Assembly (NCBI RefSeq): GCF_014202115.1
Contig: NZ_JACHFW010000007.1
Location: 1-64,000, forward strand
Source: Catenibacillus scindens
Lineage (GTDB): Bacteria; Bacillota; Clostridia; Lachnospirales; Lachnospiraceae
DNA length: 64,000 bases
Direction: 5' to 3'
A program made the translations under genes and the position numbers. Below are positions 19,888 through 28,191 of the stretch, one piece after another (position 1 is the first letter of the stretch; each line of letters opens with the position of its first letter). The notes under the pieces were generated by a model, which worked only from the letters and a program-made list of their open reading frames with translations, was not told the DNA's origin and made no database searches.

Positions 19888-20370
19888 TTACGCCTCCTTA
19901 CTGCCGCACTGTTTTTCCAGAGCTTCACACCTTTTTGTCAGATAGAAGATCTTCTCCTCAAGAGCGTCGATCTGGCGGTCTTTCTGCTCCATCTGGTGAT
20001 TATGCTCCTCAATGAACCCTTCCATCTGGCGCATACATACAACCATCTGATAGTTAAACTGGTTTTGCTGGTCCACCATAGGAATCAGCATAAAACGGAG
20101 AATTTTACGGATAGAGCGCTCAATAAAACTTTTAAGGCCGCCTTTTGGGATCATGCGGTAATATTCGATCTTATGCTGCCCTGCGGCGCCGTTGACCGCA
20201 TGGCCCAGCTCGTAAGCTGAAAAATCCGTTTTTACCCCCAGGATCGCCTTGGCGTCCCCGGCAATATTGGCATAATCTACGCTGTCCTCAGTATATCCTT
20301 TCTGGGCAATCTCCTCGCGGATCTCCTTCATGATTTCTTCAACATTAATTTTCTTCATCGGTTCTGACAT
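19888..20370 (-). CDS. Small coiled-coil protein, partner of the methyltransferase
   Basis: This protein of about 160 residues has no recognised catalytic domain. Its N-terminal part (VEEIMKEIREEIAQKG) is predicted helical. The middle carries a short amphipathic stretch (KILRFMLIPMVDQQ). The C-terminal 60 residues are a heptad-rich coiled coil ending EALEKQCGSKEA. The ALEKQCG segment recurs in the N-terminal coiled coil of the adjacent methyltransferase, which suggests pairing or a common origin. I choose ATG 20370 because AAGGAGG precedes it by 8 nt; a longer frame would run into the inverted repeat at 20409-20451. In ABC-exported glycans, coiled coils of this kind can act as molecular rulers for chain length, as in WbdD; that role is inferred. 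Confidence 0.6.
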   Translation of the reverse strand: MSEPMKKINVEEIMKEIREEIAQKGYTEDSVDYANIAGDAKAILGVKTDFSAYELGHAVNGAAGQHKIEYYRMIPKGGLKSFIERSIRKILRFMLIPMVDQQNQFNYQMVVCMRQMEGFIEEHNHQMEQKDRQIDALEEKIFYLTKRCEALEKQCGSKEA

Positions 20371-20408
20371 GTCAGGGGTTCCTCCTTTGTCCCTCGATAC
20401 TTTTTGTT

Positions 20409-20451
20409 GTAACAGTTCAGCCATCAGGAATGGCGCGGGATGAACTGTTAC
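20409..20451. repeat. Nested inverted repeat, copy A (short form)
   Basis: This 43-bp sequence is bounded by an 11-bp perfect inverted repeat (GTAACAGTTCA at 20409-20419, with its complement at 20441-20451). The left arm continues GCCATCAGGAATGG, the same inner sequence as copies B and C. It lies between the methyltransferase gene and the coiled-coil gene and would fold in the transcript between them. Confidence 0.85.
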
Positions 20452-20472
20452 TTTTATATAGGAATCGTCTTT

Positions 20473-21534
20473 TTACTTTTTTGCGATAATGGCATAATCC
20501 TGGCTGCCAAAAAGTGTCTCTGACACGGTGTGCATGGCCTGATTAAACGCCTCCAGGTTTTTGATGCCGTCCCCTTCCAGGGCCGGAATTGCCTCGTCAA
20601 GACGGCTGTCCGGCGTATATATGATCTGAACATCTTTAAAGCCGGCTTTTTTAAGGAAATATTCCATCGTCTTTGGATGGACCGGCTTTACATGGGATGG
20701 ATCCATATAGAAAGCGTGGGTGTAAATGGCCAGAGATGTGGGGTTGGGCGTCTCCATAATGACATAGTGTCCTTCCTCCAGTTTTTCCCAGGCCAGATTG
20801 CACAGTTCCACAATTTGCTCTGTGGTCATATGCTCCACCACCTGTCCGACAAAGATGCCGTCGGTGTGATCTACCGCCGCCAGATAATGATTACCGTCAT
20901 CGCACACAGCCTCAAGATTCTGTTCCCGGCAATATTCTACAAATTCATCGTAAGTATCCACTCCTGTAGCGTTGATCCCGCTTTCCTTTAAAAGCTGGAG
21001 AAATTCTCCCCTGCCGCAGCCGATATCCACAACGCTTACACAGCCTTTAAAGTAAGGCAGATACTTCTTCTGGCGCTCCTTAATCAGATTTCGGTCGCCC
21101 CGGAAATGGTTTTCAAAATCAAAATAGTCAATAGATGTGTAGGCGTCACCGCCGTCTGAAGCTTCGGAATCTGCACCATATACCTGCGCAAAATCTCGTA
21201 CCTGATCAGGTTCTCCCGCAAACTGTGAATACTGTAACGTCTGTGAGGACGGTGAAGACTCCTGAATCGAAGCCTCCACAGCAGCCCATCTTTTTTCCAG
21301 CTTTTTCACTTTAAAAGCTGTGGTTTCCGCGCTCTGTTCCAGCGCGGCGATCTGGGCATTGTTGTTTCTTATATTAATAAGAACATCTTCGTAGGTTTTC
21401 AGAAGATCATAGAGATGATCCACCCGCCCTTTCATGGCGGTATTTTGTTCTTTGAGATCTCCACACTGTTTTTCCAGCGCGGCTATTCTTTGCTCCTGCT
21501 CCTCTTCCCTCTGCTGATTGGACTTTCCAAACAT
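20473..21534 (-). CDS. SAM-dependent methyltransferase with N-terminal coiled coil
   Basis: This 353-residue protein begins with about 100 residues of coiled coil (heptads rich in Glu, Lys, Leu; AALEKQCG near residue 20). A class I methyltransferase domain follows, with motif I VVDIGCGRGEF (about residues 168-178) and the VEHMT and METPNP segments downstream. Enzymes of this type in ABC-transporter-dependent glycan systems methylate the non-reducing end and so stop chain growth; the coiled coil sets length in WbdD. Position next to the Wzt-type ATPase supports this. GGGAGGAGAAGG precedes the ATG. The inverted repeat 20409-20451 separates it from the next gene. Confidence 0.82.
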   Translation of the reverse strand: MFGKSNQQREEEQEQRIAALEKQCGDLKEQNTAMKGRVDHLYDLLKTYEDVLINIRNNNAQIAALEQSAETTAFKVKKLEKRWAAVEASIQESSPSSQTLQYSQFAGEPDQVRDFAQVYGADSEASDGGDAYTSIDYFDFENHFRGDRNLIKERQKKYLPYFKGCVSVVDIGCGRGEFLQLLKESGINATGVDTYDEFVEYCREQNLEAVCDDGNHYLAAVDHTDGIFVGQVVEHMTTEQIVELCNLAWEKLEEGHYVIMETPNPTSLAIYTHAFYMDPSHVKPVHPKTMEYFLKKAGFKDVQIIYTPDSRLDEAIPALEGDGIKNLEAFNQAMHTVSETLFGSQDYAIIAKK

Positions 21535-21550
21535 TTTCCTTCTCCTCCCT

Positions 21551-22822
21551 CTATATCTTCCACTGATGGTTCAGGCGGACAATCCCCACATCCCCGATCT
21601 GGGAGTACATTTCAAAGGTGTACGCCTCCCGGAAATAGTCTACCGGGACACCTACCTGGGATTCAATGGCAATATCCAGAAGATATATCCCCGGCAGGAG
21701 ATTCACCTGATCCAGATGTACGCTCATGGTTCCGTCTTTTTCAAGGGCAAATTCATCCATCTGATCAATGCGGGTGTTAGTGCCGTAAACCTGCTGTCCG
21801 TTCTGATTGAAAATGCCGATGCCAAACACTGCGTCTTCCACTTTCTGGCGGACGCTGTAATCCATCTCAATGGTTATAGGGCTGCCTGTGGCAAAAGCGC
21901 TCTGGCTCTTGCCCTGCTCGTCCAAAAGTCGCACCTTATTGATCCGGGCATGGCCGTTGCCCCACCGCTTTTTATCCTCACCGGATTCTCCGCTCTCTGC
22001 ATCCTCTCCACGCTCGCCGGCTTTTTTTCCGCTCTTTTCTTCTTTGCGGGCATTTTCTTTTTCAGCAATGACCTGGCGTTTCTGTCCCATAAAGTCCATA
22101 TATTCTGGGTGGACGTCTCTGGGTTTTCCGTCGGCCTTGATTTTTCCGCCGTCGATCCAGATGGTCCTGTCACAGATCTGCTCGATCTGTCCCAGGGAGT
22201 GGGAAACAATGACAATGGTCGTTCCCTGAGCCTTGATCTCTTTAAGCTTATTAAAACATTTGGCCTGAAAGTTAATATCCCCCACCGCCAGGATCTCATC
22301 AATGAGAAGAATATCCGCATTGACGTTAATGGCCACAGAAAAGGCCAGACGCATATACATACCTGAGGAGTAAGTGCGTACCGGATTATCGAGAAACTGT
22401 TCCATTTCGGAAAATTCCACAATGTCGTCCATGCGTTCGTCAATTTCTTTTTTAGTCAGGCCGAAAATAGAAGCGTTTGTATAAATATTTTCCCGGCCGC
22501 TCATATCCGGATGAAATCCGGCGCCCAGCTCGATAAGGCTGGACACCCGCCCGGAAAGCTCAATGGTCCCTTCTGTAGGGTACATGATCCGGGTTAAAAG
22601 TTTTAATGTAGTACTTTTTCCGCAGCCGTTGTGGCCGATTAATCCCACTGCTTCCCCTTTTTTTACATTAAAGCTGATGCCGTTTAATACCCACCGGTCC
22701 TCATAGCGGTTCCTGCTGCGGAACAGCAGACGCTCTTTTAACTGGTTGCCTTTATCAAAATATACTCTGAATTTCTTTTTGACATCTTTAACTTCAATCG
22801 CATTCCCTTTATCCATGATCAC
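21551..22822 (-). CDS. Wzt-type ABC transporter ATPase with glycan-binding domain
   Basis: This 423-residue protein has an ABC domain (Walker A GHNGCGKST, signature TYSSGMYMR, Walker B ILLIDEILAVGD) in its first 240 residues. A strongly charged Lys/Glu/Gly linker follows (about 240-285), then a C-terminal beta-rich Wzt_C-type domain that binds the polymer and checks its terminal modification. It powers export of a completed undecaprenyl-linked glycan together with the permease at 22819. The two genes overlap by 4 bp. The adjacent methyltransferase probably makes the capping group that the C-terminal domain recognises; this is family knowledge plus context. Confidence 0.92.
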   Translation of the reverse strand: MIMDKGNAIEVKDVKKKFRVYFDKGNQLKERLLFRSRNRYEDRWVLNGISFNVKKGEAVGLIGHNGCGKSTTLKLLTRIMYPTEGTIELSGRVSSLIELGAGFHPDMSGRENIYTNASIFGLTKKEIDERMDDIVEFSEMEQFLDNPVRTYSSGMYMRLAFSVAINVNADILLIDEILAVGDINFQAKCFNKLKEIKAQGTTIVIVSHSLGQIEQICDRTIWIDGGKIKADGKPRDVHPEYMDFMGQKRQVIAEKENARKEEKSGKKAGERGEDAESGESGEDKKRWGNGHARINKVRLLDEQGKSQSAFATGSPITIEMDYSVRQKVEDAVFGIGIFNQNGQQVYGTNTRIDQMDEFALEKDGTMSVHLDQVNLLPGIYLLDIAIESQVGVPVDYFREAYTFEMYSQIGDVGIVRLNHQWKI

Positions 22823-23595
22823 AACTCCTCCGCGAAACCTTTCTGCAGCTTATTAAATACAAGTATTCCGATAGCCAGAACGATAAGGCCGAGGACAAAG
22901 GCCCAGGCCAGATTTCTAAGCTCAGGGAACTGTTTGTAATAGAGGATTTCCCGGTAGGCATTGATCACTGGGGTCATAGGGTTAAAGTTCAGCAGCGGGC
23001 GCAGCCGTTCGGGAACCATGTCGATAGAATACACCACCGGGGTCAGGTACATCCATGCCATGGTGACGATGCCAAGAATATATTCCAGATCCCGAAAGTA
23101 AACTGTCAGGGCGGACGTGACCATGGCGCCGCCTAAAGCCATAATGTACTCTACAATCATGACAATGGGAAGGCACAGCCATGCCAGTGGATTGACGCCG
23201 ATACCTGAAAACAGGATAACTACAAAGATGACGATAAAGCTGAACAGCATATTGACAAAACCGCTGGTCACATAGGAAATAGGCATAACTTCTCTCGGAA
23301 AGTAAATCTTTTTCACCATATCCTTCTGGGCCATAATGCAGGCTGCGCCTCCCGTCATAGAACCGCTGAAAAAGAGCCATGGCACAAGGCCGACAAAAAG
23401 ATAAAGGTAAAACTTTTCAATGTTATTTGGCATAACAATGGAAAATACAAAGGTGTATACGGCAAGCTGGAGCAGGGGATTGATAAAAGTCCACAAAAAT
23501 CCCAGAACAGAGCCTTTGTAGCGCCCCCGCAGATCCTGCCGCACAAGGCTGTATATCATTTCACGATAATCATAAAGTTCTTTTAAATGTTTCAT
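22819..23595 (-). CDS. ABC-2 permease for polysaccharide export (Wzm/TagG type)
   Basis: This 258-residue integral membrane protein has six predicted helices. The YREMIYSLVRQDLRGRYKGS N-terminus and SVLGFLWTFINPLLQL are hallmark sequences of the Wzm/TagG/RfbD family. It forms the channel through which the lipid-linked glycan leaves the cell, driven by the ATPase encoded immediately downstream. It is a second system, distinct from the TagG at 41774-42592, so the cell has two ABC glycan exporters within 20 kb. The upstream GT4 gene ends 4 bp before its start. Confidence 0.92.
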   Translation of the reverse strand: MKHLKELYDYREMIYSLVRQDLRGRYKGSVLGFLWTFINPLLQLAVYTFVFSIVMPNNIEKFYLYLFVGLVPWLFFSGSMTGGAACIMAQKDMVKKIYFPREVMPISYVTSGFVNMLFSFIVIFVVILFSGIGVNPLAWLCLPIVMIVEYIMALGGAMVTSALTVYFRDLEYILGIVTMAWMYLTPVVYSIDMVPERLRPLLNFNPMTPVINAYREILYYKQFPELRNLAWAFVLGLIVLAIGILVFNKLQKGFAEEL

Positions 23596-23599
23596 AGAT

Positions 23600-24883
23600 T
23601 CAATCCTTTTCGTAAATTTGCGCCATGCGCCGTTTAACTTTTTCTAAAGCCTGATCCATGCCAAGTTTTCTGGAAATATAGGACTTTGCCCGCTGTGCCA
23701 GGCCGTTATAGTACTTTTTATCTTCAAGCAGTTTCTTCATATAACCGGCAGCCTGGTCCACATCCGGATCCGCCCAGACCGCCCCCTTTTTATATGGAGG
23801 ATAATCTTCTTTAAGCGTTGTAAATGAGTAATCCACCATACAGGCCACATCATCATTCATAAACTCGGTGTTGGAGGACCAATTGGTGGCAATGCAGGGC
23901 GTTCCCACGAGCATGGCCTCTGCCATGACCAGGCCAAAACCTTCGGCCCGGTGGAGGGACACGAAAACATCGCAGTCTCTGATCAGTGTATTGACCTGAT
24001 CTTTTTCCAGAGTTTTTGTGATATAGTAAACATTATCGTAGTCTCTAAGCCCTTCTTTTAATATTTTCAAGTCTTCCTCTCTGGCATTGTTAACTTTGAT
24101 CACCAGGCCTACCCGGTAATCCCCTGGGGGAAAGGCTTTTTTAAAGCTGTTAACCGCACCCATAGGATTTTTCCTCTCCATAGTACTGTTGGAATCGTAC
24201 ATCGCCAAGAAAAGAAAACGGTCTTTGGGCAGATGAAAATAATCCCGGTCATATTTTTCATCGGTTTTGGCAGTCACACAATACGGCATGGTCTTTACTG
24301 GCAGGTCGGTAACTTTTCGAAGATTACCGCTGATAAATTCTGACGGGGTCCATATTTCATCAAGCATGGGGAAATACTTTTCCCAGCTTTTGGGAATTTC
24401 TTCCAGCTCCCACAGCCAGAAAGCGATATTGTAGCTGTCATCCCAACAATCTTTGGGCAGACGGTCATACATCAGGAGCATTTCATCGGGATTAATGTGG
24501 ATCAGATTGATCCCATAGGGCAAATCTTCCCGGATCCTCGAATCATATCCATGCTCCTGGGCACTCATTAACGAGGCCGGCAGCCTAAAATTGTAAAGGG
24601 CGTAAGGGATTTGGCTGGCTTCAAGAACATCGGCCAGCAGTCTGCAGCTCTGTCCCAGCCCCATCTGGGCCTGTACAAGACCAATCACATTGATCCCGTA
24701 AGGCTTTTTCCCCGGCGCGAAGGGACGCCGCCCCTGACGCACAAGACTTTTGTAAGACTGTTCCAGCATTCGGGATTTTGCAGATGTAAGAAATTTTTGC
24801 GGCAAAACTTTTTTCAGGGCAGGTTTGATCTTCTCAGCCTGCCTGAGCATATTGGATGTAATAGTACTCATTTTCGACTCCAT
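23600..24883 (-). CDS. Glycosyltransferase family 4
   Basis: This 427-residue GT4 enzyme has about 60 basic N-terminal residues before the core. GLVQAQMGLGQSCR forms the glycine-rich loop, WTPSEFISGNLR lies in the interdomain region, and HRAEGFGLVMAEAM is the Glu-X7-Glu donor motif. The FWLWELEEIP segment occurs in a GT4 subgroup common in rhamnan and O-antigen clusters. Two starts are possible, ATG 24883 or the ATG 12 bp later (with GGAG upstream); they differ by four residues. It is placed between the GT2 genes and the exporter genes, which fits inner-face chain assembly. Confidence 0.82.
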   Translation of the reverse strand: MESKMSTITSNMLRQAEKIKPALKKVLPQKFLTSAKSRMLEQSYKSLVRQGRRPFAPGKKPYGINVIGLVQAQMGLGQSCRLLADVLEASQIPYALYNFRLPASLMSAQEHGYDSRIREDLPYGINLIHINPDEMLLMYDRLPKDCWDDSYNIAFWLWELEEIPKSWEKYFPMLDEIWTPSEFISGNLRKVTDLPVKTMPYCVTAKTDEKYDRDYFHLPKDRFLFLAMYDSNSTMERKNPMGAVNSFKKAFPPGDYRVGLVIKVNNAREEDLKILKEGLRDYDNVYYITKTLEKDQVNTLIRDCDVFVSLHRAEGFGLVMAEAMLVGTPCIATNWSSNTEFMNDDVACMVDYSFTTLKEDYPPYKKGAVWADPDVDQAAGYMKKLLEDKKYYNGLAQRAKSYISRKLGMDQALEKVKRRMAQIYEKD

Positions 24884-24895
24884 CTTCTGATCCGG

Positions 24896-25855
24896 TTATC
24901 CCCAGATCATCTGCATCACGGCTCTTAACCAGCCATATTTGATGACATGATTTTTTATATAAAAGTTTATTCTGTAAAACTTATTTTTCTCATAAAGGTG
25001 GCCGTAGTCAAAGATCAGCTTCTGAATCTTCGGATCTTTGATCCGGCTGTGAAATAATTGGTAAAAACAGTCTGCCTGAGCCATATAACCTTGCATCTCT
25101 TTGCGGAACTGTTTTTTCCCCTGGCGGTACCGCTTCCATAGATAGGAAAGGCTTCGGGCGTCGGCCGCCCCGACAGTGTTGTCTCCGTGCTGCCGGTACA
25201 AAATGGTAGCCTCCGGTAAAAATCCGATTTTTCCGAAAACACTGGCTGTGAGAGCCGCGAAATGATCATGCATGGCGATCCCTTTTGCCATTTTAACCTG
25301 GCGCACCAGAGTATATAAAGCCCGATTCATCATTACTGTACAGCCTGTCACGCTGTTTTGCAGCAGTAGCCTTGGCAATGTTACTTTGGGCGGAACATTC
25401 ATATATTGAATAAAAGACGGCGCGATGGTGTTAAGGATCTCATCCGCCACCGTAAGATCGGTGTAGACAAGAAGAGGCGTATGGGCGCCGTATTTCTTTT
25501 CCATAGCCTTCATCCGTTTTAATGTTTTTTCAACTTTATCCGGCTTCCAGTAATCATCCTGGTCACAGAACATCACATAATCCGAGGAGGCCAGAGACAG
25601 CATATGCATAAAGTTTTGGGCGGCGCCGCCGCAGGCTTTTTTATTGACACTGACTGTAATCTTTCGCCGGTCCGAATCCGGATGGCTTTTATTAAACCGG
25701 CTGGCAGCCGCAGCAGCCAGGGCGGCCGTCTCGTCTGTGGAACAGTCATCACAGATCCACAGATTCCACTCTGCGCAAGTCTGAGCCTCTATGGAAGCTA
25801 TCTGTTCCTCAATATATTTTTCGCCATTATAAGCGGCTAAAAGTATGTCAATCAT
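24896..25855 (-). CDS. Glycosyltransferase family 2, rhamnosyltransferase-like
   Basis: This 319-residue GT-A enzyme has ILLAAYNGEKYIEEQI at the N-terminus, CDDCSTDETA, and FCDQDDYWKPDK carrying the metal-binding Asp-X-Asp. This DQDDYW form is typical of GT2 enzymes that transfer rhamnose in streptococcal and lactococcal cell-wall rhamnans (RgpB/RfbG-like). The sugar donor is inferred, and no dTDP-rhamnose genes lie in the window. The C-terminal part is basic and may contact the membrane. It lies 3 bp from the upstream GT2 gene. Confidence 0.8.
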   Translation of the reverse strand: MIDILLAAYNGEKYIEEQIASIEAQTCAEWNLWICDDCSTDETAALAAAAASRFNKSHPDSDRRKITVSVNKKACGGAAQNFMHMLSLASSDYVMFCDQDDYWKPDKVEKTLKRMKAMEKKYGAHTPLLVYTDLTVADEILNTIAPSFIQYMNVPPKVTLPRLLLQNSVTGCTVMMNRALYTLVRQVKMAKGIAMHDHFAALTASVFGKIGFLPEATILYRQHGDNTVGAADARSLSYLWKRYRQGKKQFRKEMQGYMAQADCFYQLFHSRIKDPKIQKLIFDYGHLYEKNKFYRINFYIKNHVIKYGWLRAVMQMIWG

Positions 25856-25858
25856 GGT

Positions 25859-26608
25859 TTATCGCCACTTTCTGTAATATTTCACCATGGACCGCAAAAA
25901 AATGCAGACGCCCTTCATGCTTTTTGTATTATCTCTTTTCCAGGTGTGGTAGACGTGCATTCCCGGATGATAGACAAGATCCCCGTAAGCCCGGAGCCTC
26001 CGGGATAAGTCCGCGTCCTCAAAATACATAAAAAACCGCCGGTCATAGCCGTGGACTTTTTTCAGCACAGACGTCCGGATCACAGAAAAGCATCCAGTGC
26101 AGGACATGACTTTTGCAGGACGGATCATAACTGTATCTTCCATAGTGTAGATCCTGCGGTAATGTTTCAAAAAAGGCAGCTTGCTTAAAACGACAAACTT
26201 AAAATTCGGGTCCCGTTTTGGCAGATACTGTATGGTCCCGTCCAGGTTGCGGATCATAGGCGTCAGTTGCACTACTTCCGGATGTTCCTCCATATAGCGA
26301 ACCATCTGGAGGATCACGTTGCTTTTGAAAAAAATATCCGGATTGATCACAGCGTGAAAATCCGAATGTACCCGGCGTATGATCTGGTTATGGCCCTGGC
26401 CAAAGCCGATATTTTCCTTTCCCTCAATGATCTTTACCTGAGGAAAATGCCGACGCAGAAGCGGCACGGTCTGATCTGTCGACCGGTTATCATAAATATA
26501 AAGCTGGAAATCACAATTTTTTGTGTGATCCAGAATAGATTCTACACATTCCAGTATGGTTTTTTCATTATTATAGGTGACAATGCTCCCTGTAATCTTC
26601 TCTTCCAT
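25859..26608 (-). CDS. Glycosyltransferase family 2, rhamnosyltransferase-like
   Basis: This 249-residue GT2 enzyme shows GSIVTYNNEKTI, IYDNRSTDQT and INPDIFF as nucleotide- and metal-binding motifs, then MSCTGCFSVIRT and FFMYFEDADLSRR, typical of WbbL/RgpA-like rhamnosyltransferases. These add the first or second sugar to the undecaprenyl-linked primer made by the sugar-1-phosphate transferase encoded just upstream. Its start follows the stop of that gene with no gap, so translation is coupled. Sugar specificity is inferred from family resemblance. Confidence 0.8.
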   Translation of the reverse strand: MEEKITGSIVTYNNEKTILECVESILDHTKNCDFQLYIYDNRSTDQTVPLLRRHFPQVKIIEGKENIGFGQGHNQIIRRVHSDFHAVINPDIFFKSNVILQMVRYMEEHPEVVQLTPMIRNLDGTIQYLPKRDPNFKFVVLSKLPFLKHYRRIYTMEDTVMIRPAKVMSCTGCFSVIRTSVLKKVHGYDRRFFMYFEDADLSRRLRAYGDLVYHPGMHVYHTWKRDNTKSMKGVCIFLRSMVKYYRKWR

Positions 26609-28003
26609 TTATTCCCCCCACCAATCATTGGATTCCTTATCCAGACCGGACAGAATCACTTTCTCCTTGTCTTTGAAAGCTTCCGTACTGTCTGGCTTAA
26701 ATACAACGATCAATGTCTGAAGCAGCAGTTTCAGATCTTTTACAAGACTATATTTTTCAATATACATCAGATCCAATACAAGTTTATACTTTGGCGATGT
26801 GTTATACTTGCCCGCAATCTGAGCATAGCCGGTGAGTCCAGCCTTAACCCGGAGACGATAGGAAAACTCCGGATATTCTTTAGTATACAGATAAACATTT
26901 TCAAGCATCTCCGGCCGTGGCCCTACCATGCTCATCTCACCTTTCAAGATGTTGACAAACTGAGGCAGTTCATCCAGACGATATTTGCGCATGATCTTTC
27001 CCACCGGAGTGATCCGGTCATCATCGGATACAACGGAAAAATTTTTCACATTTTCCCGCATGGTGCGGAACTTATAAACCTGGAAAACCTTTCCATCCTT
27101 TGTGGCCCGGCGCTGCTTAAATATTATTTTTCCGCCGTCGCATAATTTTATACTGACAGCACACAACAGCAGGATCGGACTGGAGATAATCAGAGCCACC
27201 AAAGACAGCACAATATCCATCAGCCTTTTGACCACCTTCTGTTCAAAAGACAGCTCCTTGACAGGAGCGCTGATCAGCGAAATATCGTCGAGGATCACAT
27301 GTTTGGAGTTAATCTCAACAATATCAGAAATTTCAGGGCTGATATAGACATTTCTCAAATTCCGGTAACAATATTCCATGATCTCCGTCCGTTCCCGCAC
27401 AGGTACGTTATAGATAAAGACGGTGTCACATTTCAGGATAGTCTCATAAAGCTTTTCTGACCGATAATCCCTGGCATAACAAATACGGTACTGCTTCTTA
27501 AAACGGGACACTGCTTTGGCAATCTCATTGAGGCTCTGGACAGACTCTGTGACAATGCAGCACCGCTCCGGCGCGTACATGCGAAAGTAGATGTAATTGC
27601 CCGCGTAAGTAAAAATAATCACAAGCCATATCTGCACTACAATGACGATGAGCAGCAGACCGATGTTCTCAAAGCGGAACTGACGGTTATTGGCATCATT
27701 AGTGTTCATGATGGCCAGGACAATATAGGTCACAAGATCTGTGAGAACAACAGCCAGCCCCAGAGAGGCGATGATCGGCTTGCTCTTCCTCTGACCAATG
27801 TCAAAAGTCCCGTAGGCTGCGGTCAGTCCCAGTCCGGAAAGGCAGAAAGTCACAAGGGTGATCGCCGCCGTACGGGAAGGCCGCAAAAGCTGCCAGTCTT
27901 CAATACCCATAATGAAGAAAAAGCTGCCCAGCAATGCCAGGTATAACACCATTTTTATCAAAAATATTACTGATTTTCTAAATGTCCATATAACTTTCTT
28001 CAC
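26609..28003 (-). CDS. Undecaprenyl-phosphate sugar-1-phosphate transferase (WbaP/CpsE type)
   Basis: This 464-residue initiating enzyme transfers a sugar-1-phosphate from a nucleotide sugar to undecaprenyl phosphate. It has four N-terminal membrane helices, a CoA-binding-like central part, a further helix (MDIVLSLVALIISSPI) and the bacterial sugar transferase catalytic domain (KFRTM, RKYRLDELPQ, GPRPE, KAGLTGYAQ). It is first in the leftward operon, which fits its role in starting the repeat unit. The start is GTG 28003, preceded by GGAGAGG. A promoter and a 5'-terminal hairpin lie directly upstream. Confidence 0.93.
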   Translation of the reverse strand: MKKVIWTFRKSVIFLIKMVLYLALLGSFFFIMGIEDWQLLRPSRTAAITLVTFCLSGLGLTAAYGTFDIGQRKSKPIIASLGLAVVLTDLVTYIVLAIMNTNDANNRQFRFENIGLLLIVIVVQIWLVIIFTYAGNYIYFRMYAPERCCIVTESVQSLNEIAKAVSRFKKQYRICYARDYRSEKLYETILKCDTVFIYNVPVRERTEIMEYCYRNLRNVYISPEISDIVEINSKHVILDDISLISAPVKELSFEQKVVKRLMDIVLSLVALIISSPILLLCAVSIKLCDGGKIIFKQRRATKDGKVFQVYKFRTMRENVKNFSVVSDDDRITPVGKIMRKYRLDELPQFVNILKGEMSMVGPRPEMLENVYLYTKEYPEFSYRLRVKAGLTGYAQIAGKYNTSPKYKLVLDLMYIEKYSLVKDLKLLLQTLIVVFKPDSTEAFKDKEKVILSGLDKESNDWWGE

Positions 28004-28034
28004 GTTGCCTCTCCAAACCCTGTCTGTAGTGCAT

Positions 28035-28068
28035 CATAACTATCCTGCCGCAGGGCTGAATAGTTATG
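28035..28068 (-). promoter_or_regulatory. 5'-terminal stem-loop of the polysaccharide operon
   Basis: A 9-bp stem (CATAACTAT at 28035-28043 with its complement at 28060-28068) encloses a second small stem (CCTGC / GCAGG). The predicted transcription start near 28071 would place this hairpin at the very 5' end of the operon mRNA, a position where stem-loops can stabilise messages or take part in regulation. Confidence 0.5.
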
Positions 28069-28077
28069 TTATGATAC

Positions 28078-28086
28078 ATTATAACA
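28078..28086 (-). promoter_or_regulatory. Extended -10 promoter of the polysaccharide operon
   Basis: On the minus strand the sequence is TGTTATAAT: a perfect -10 hexamer (28078-28083) with the TGn extension. There is no good -35 box at the usual distance, which is common for extended -10 promoters. It lies 75 bp upstream of the GTG start of the sugar-1-phosphate transferase gene. Confidence 0.55.
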
Positions 28087-28149
28087 CACTTTTATCGGTT
28101 ATTTATTACTATTTTCTACAATTTTCCATATTTTATCTGTCTGAATTGC

Positions 28150-28178
28150 CAAAAGTCCGGTGACTGTTCACGAAACGG
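28150..28178 (-). terminator. Weak hairpin after the GH25 gene
   Basis: Downstream of the GH25 stop codon, the minus strand has GTCCG and CGGAC separated by 16 nt and followed by four T residues. A competing ACTGT/ACAGT pairing overlaps it. It could act as a weak terminator between the lysozyme gene and the polysaccharide promoter region. Confidence 0.35.
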
Positions 28179-28191
28179 ACAGTAACAAAGC

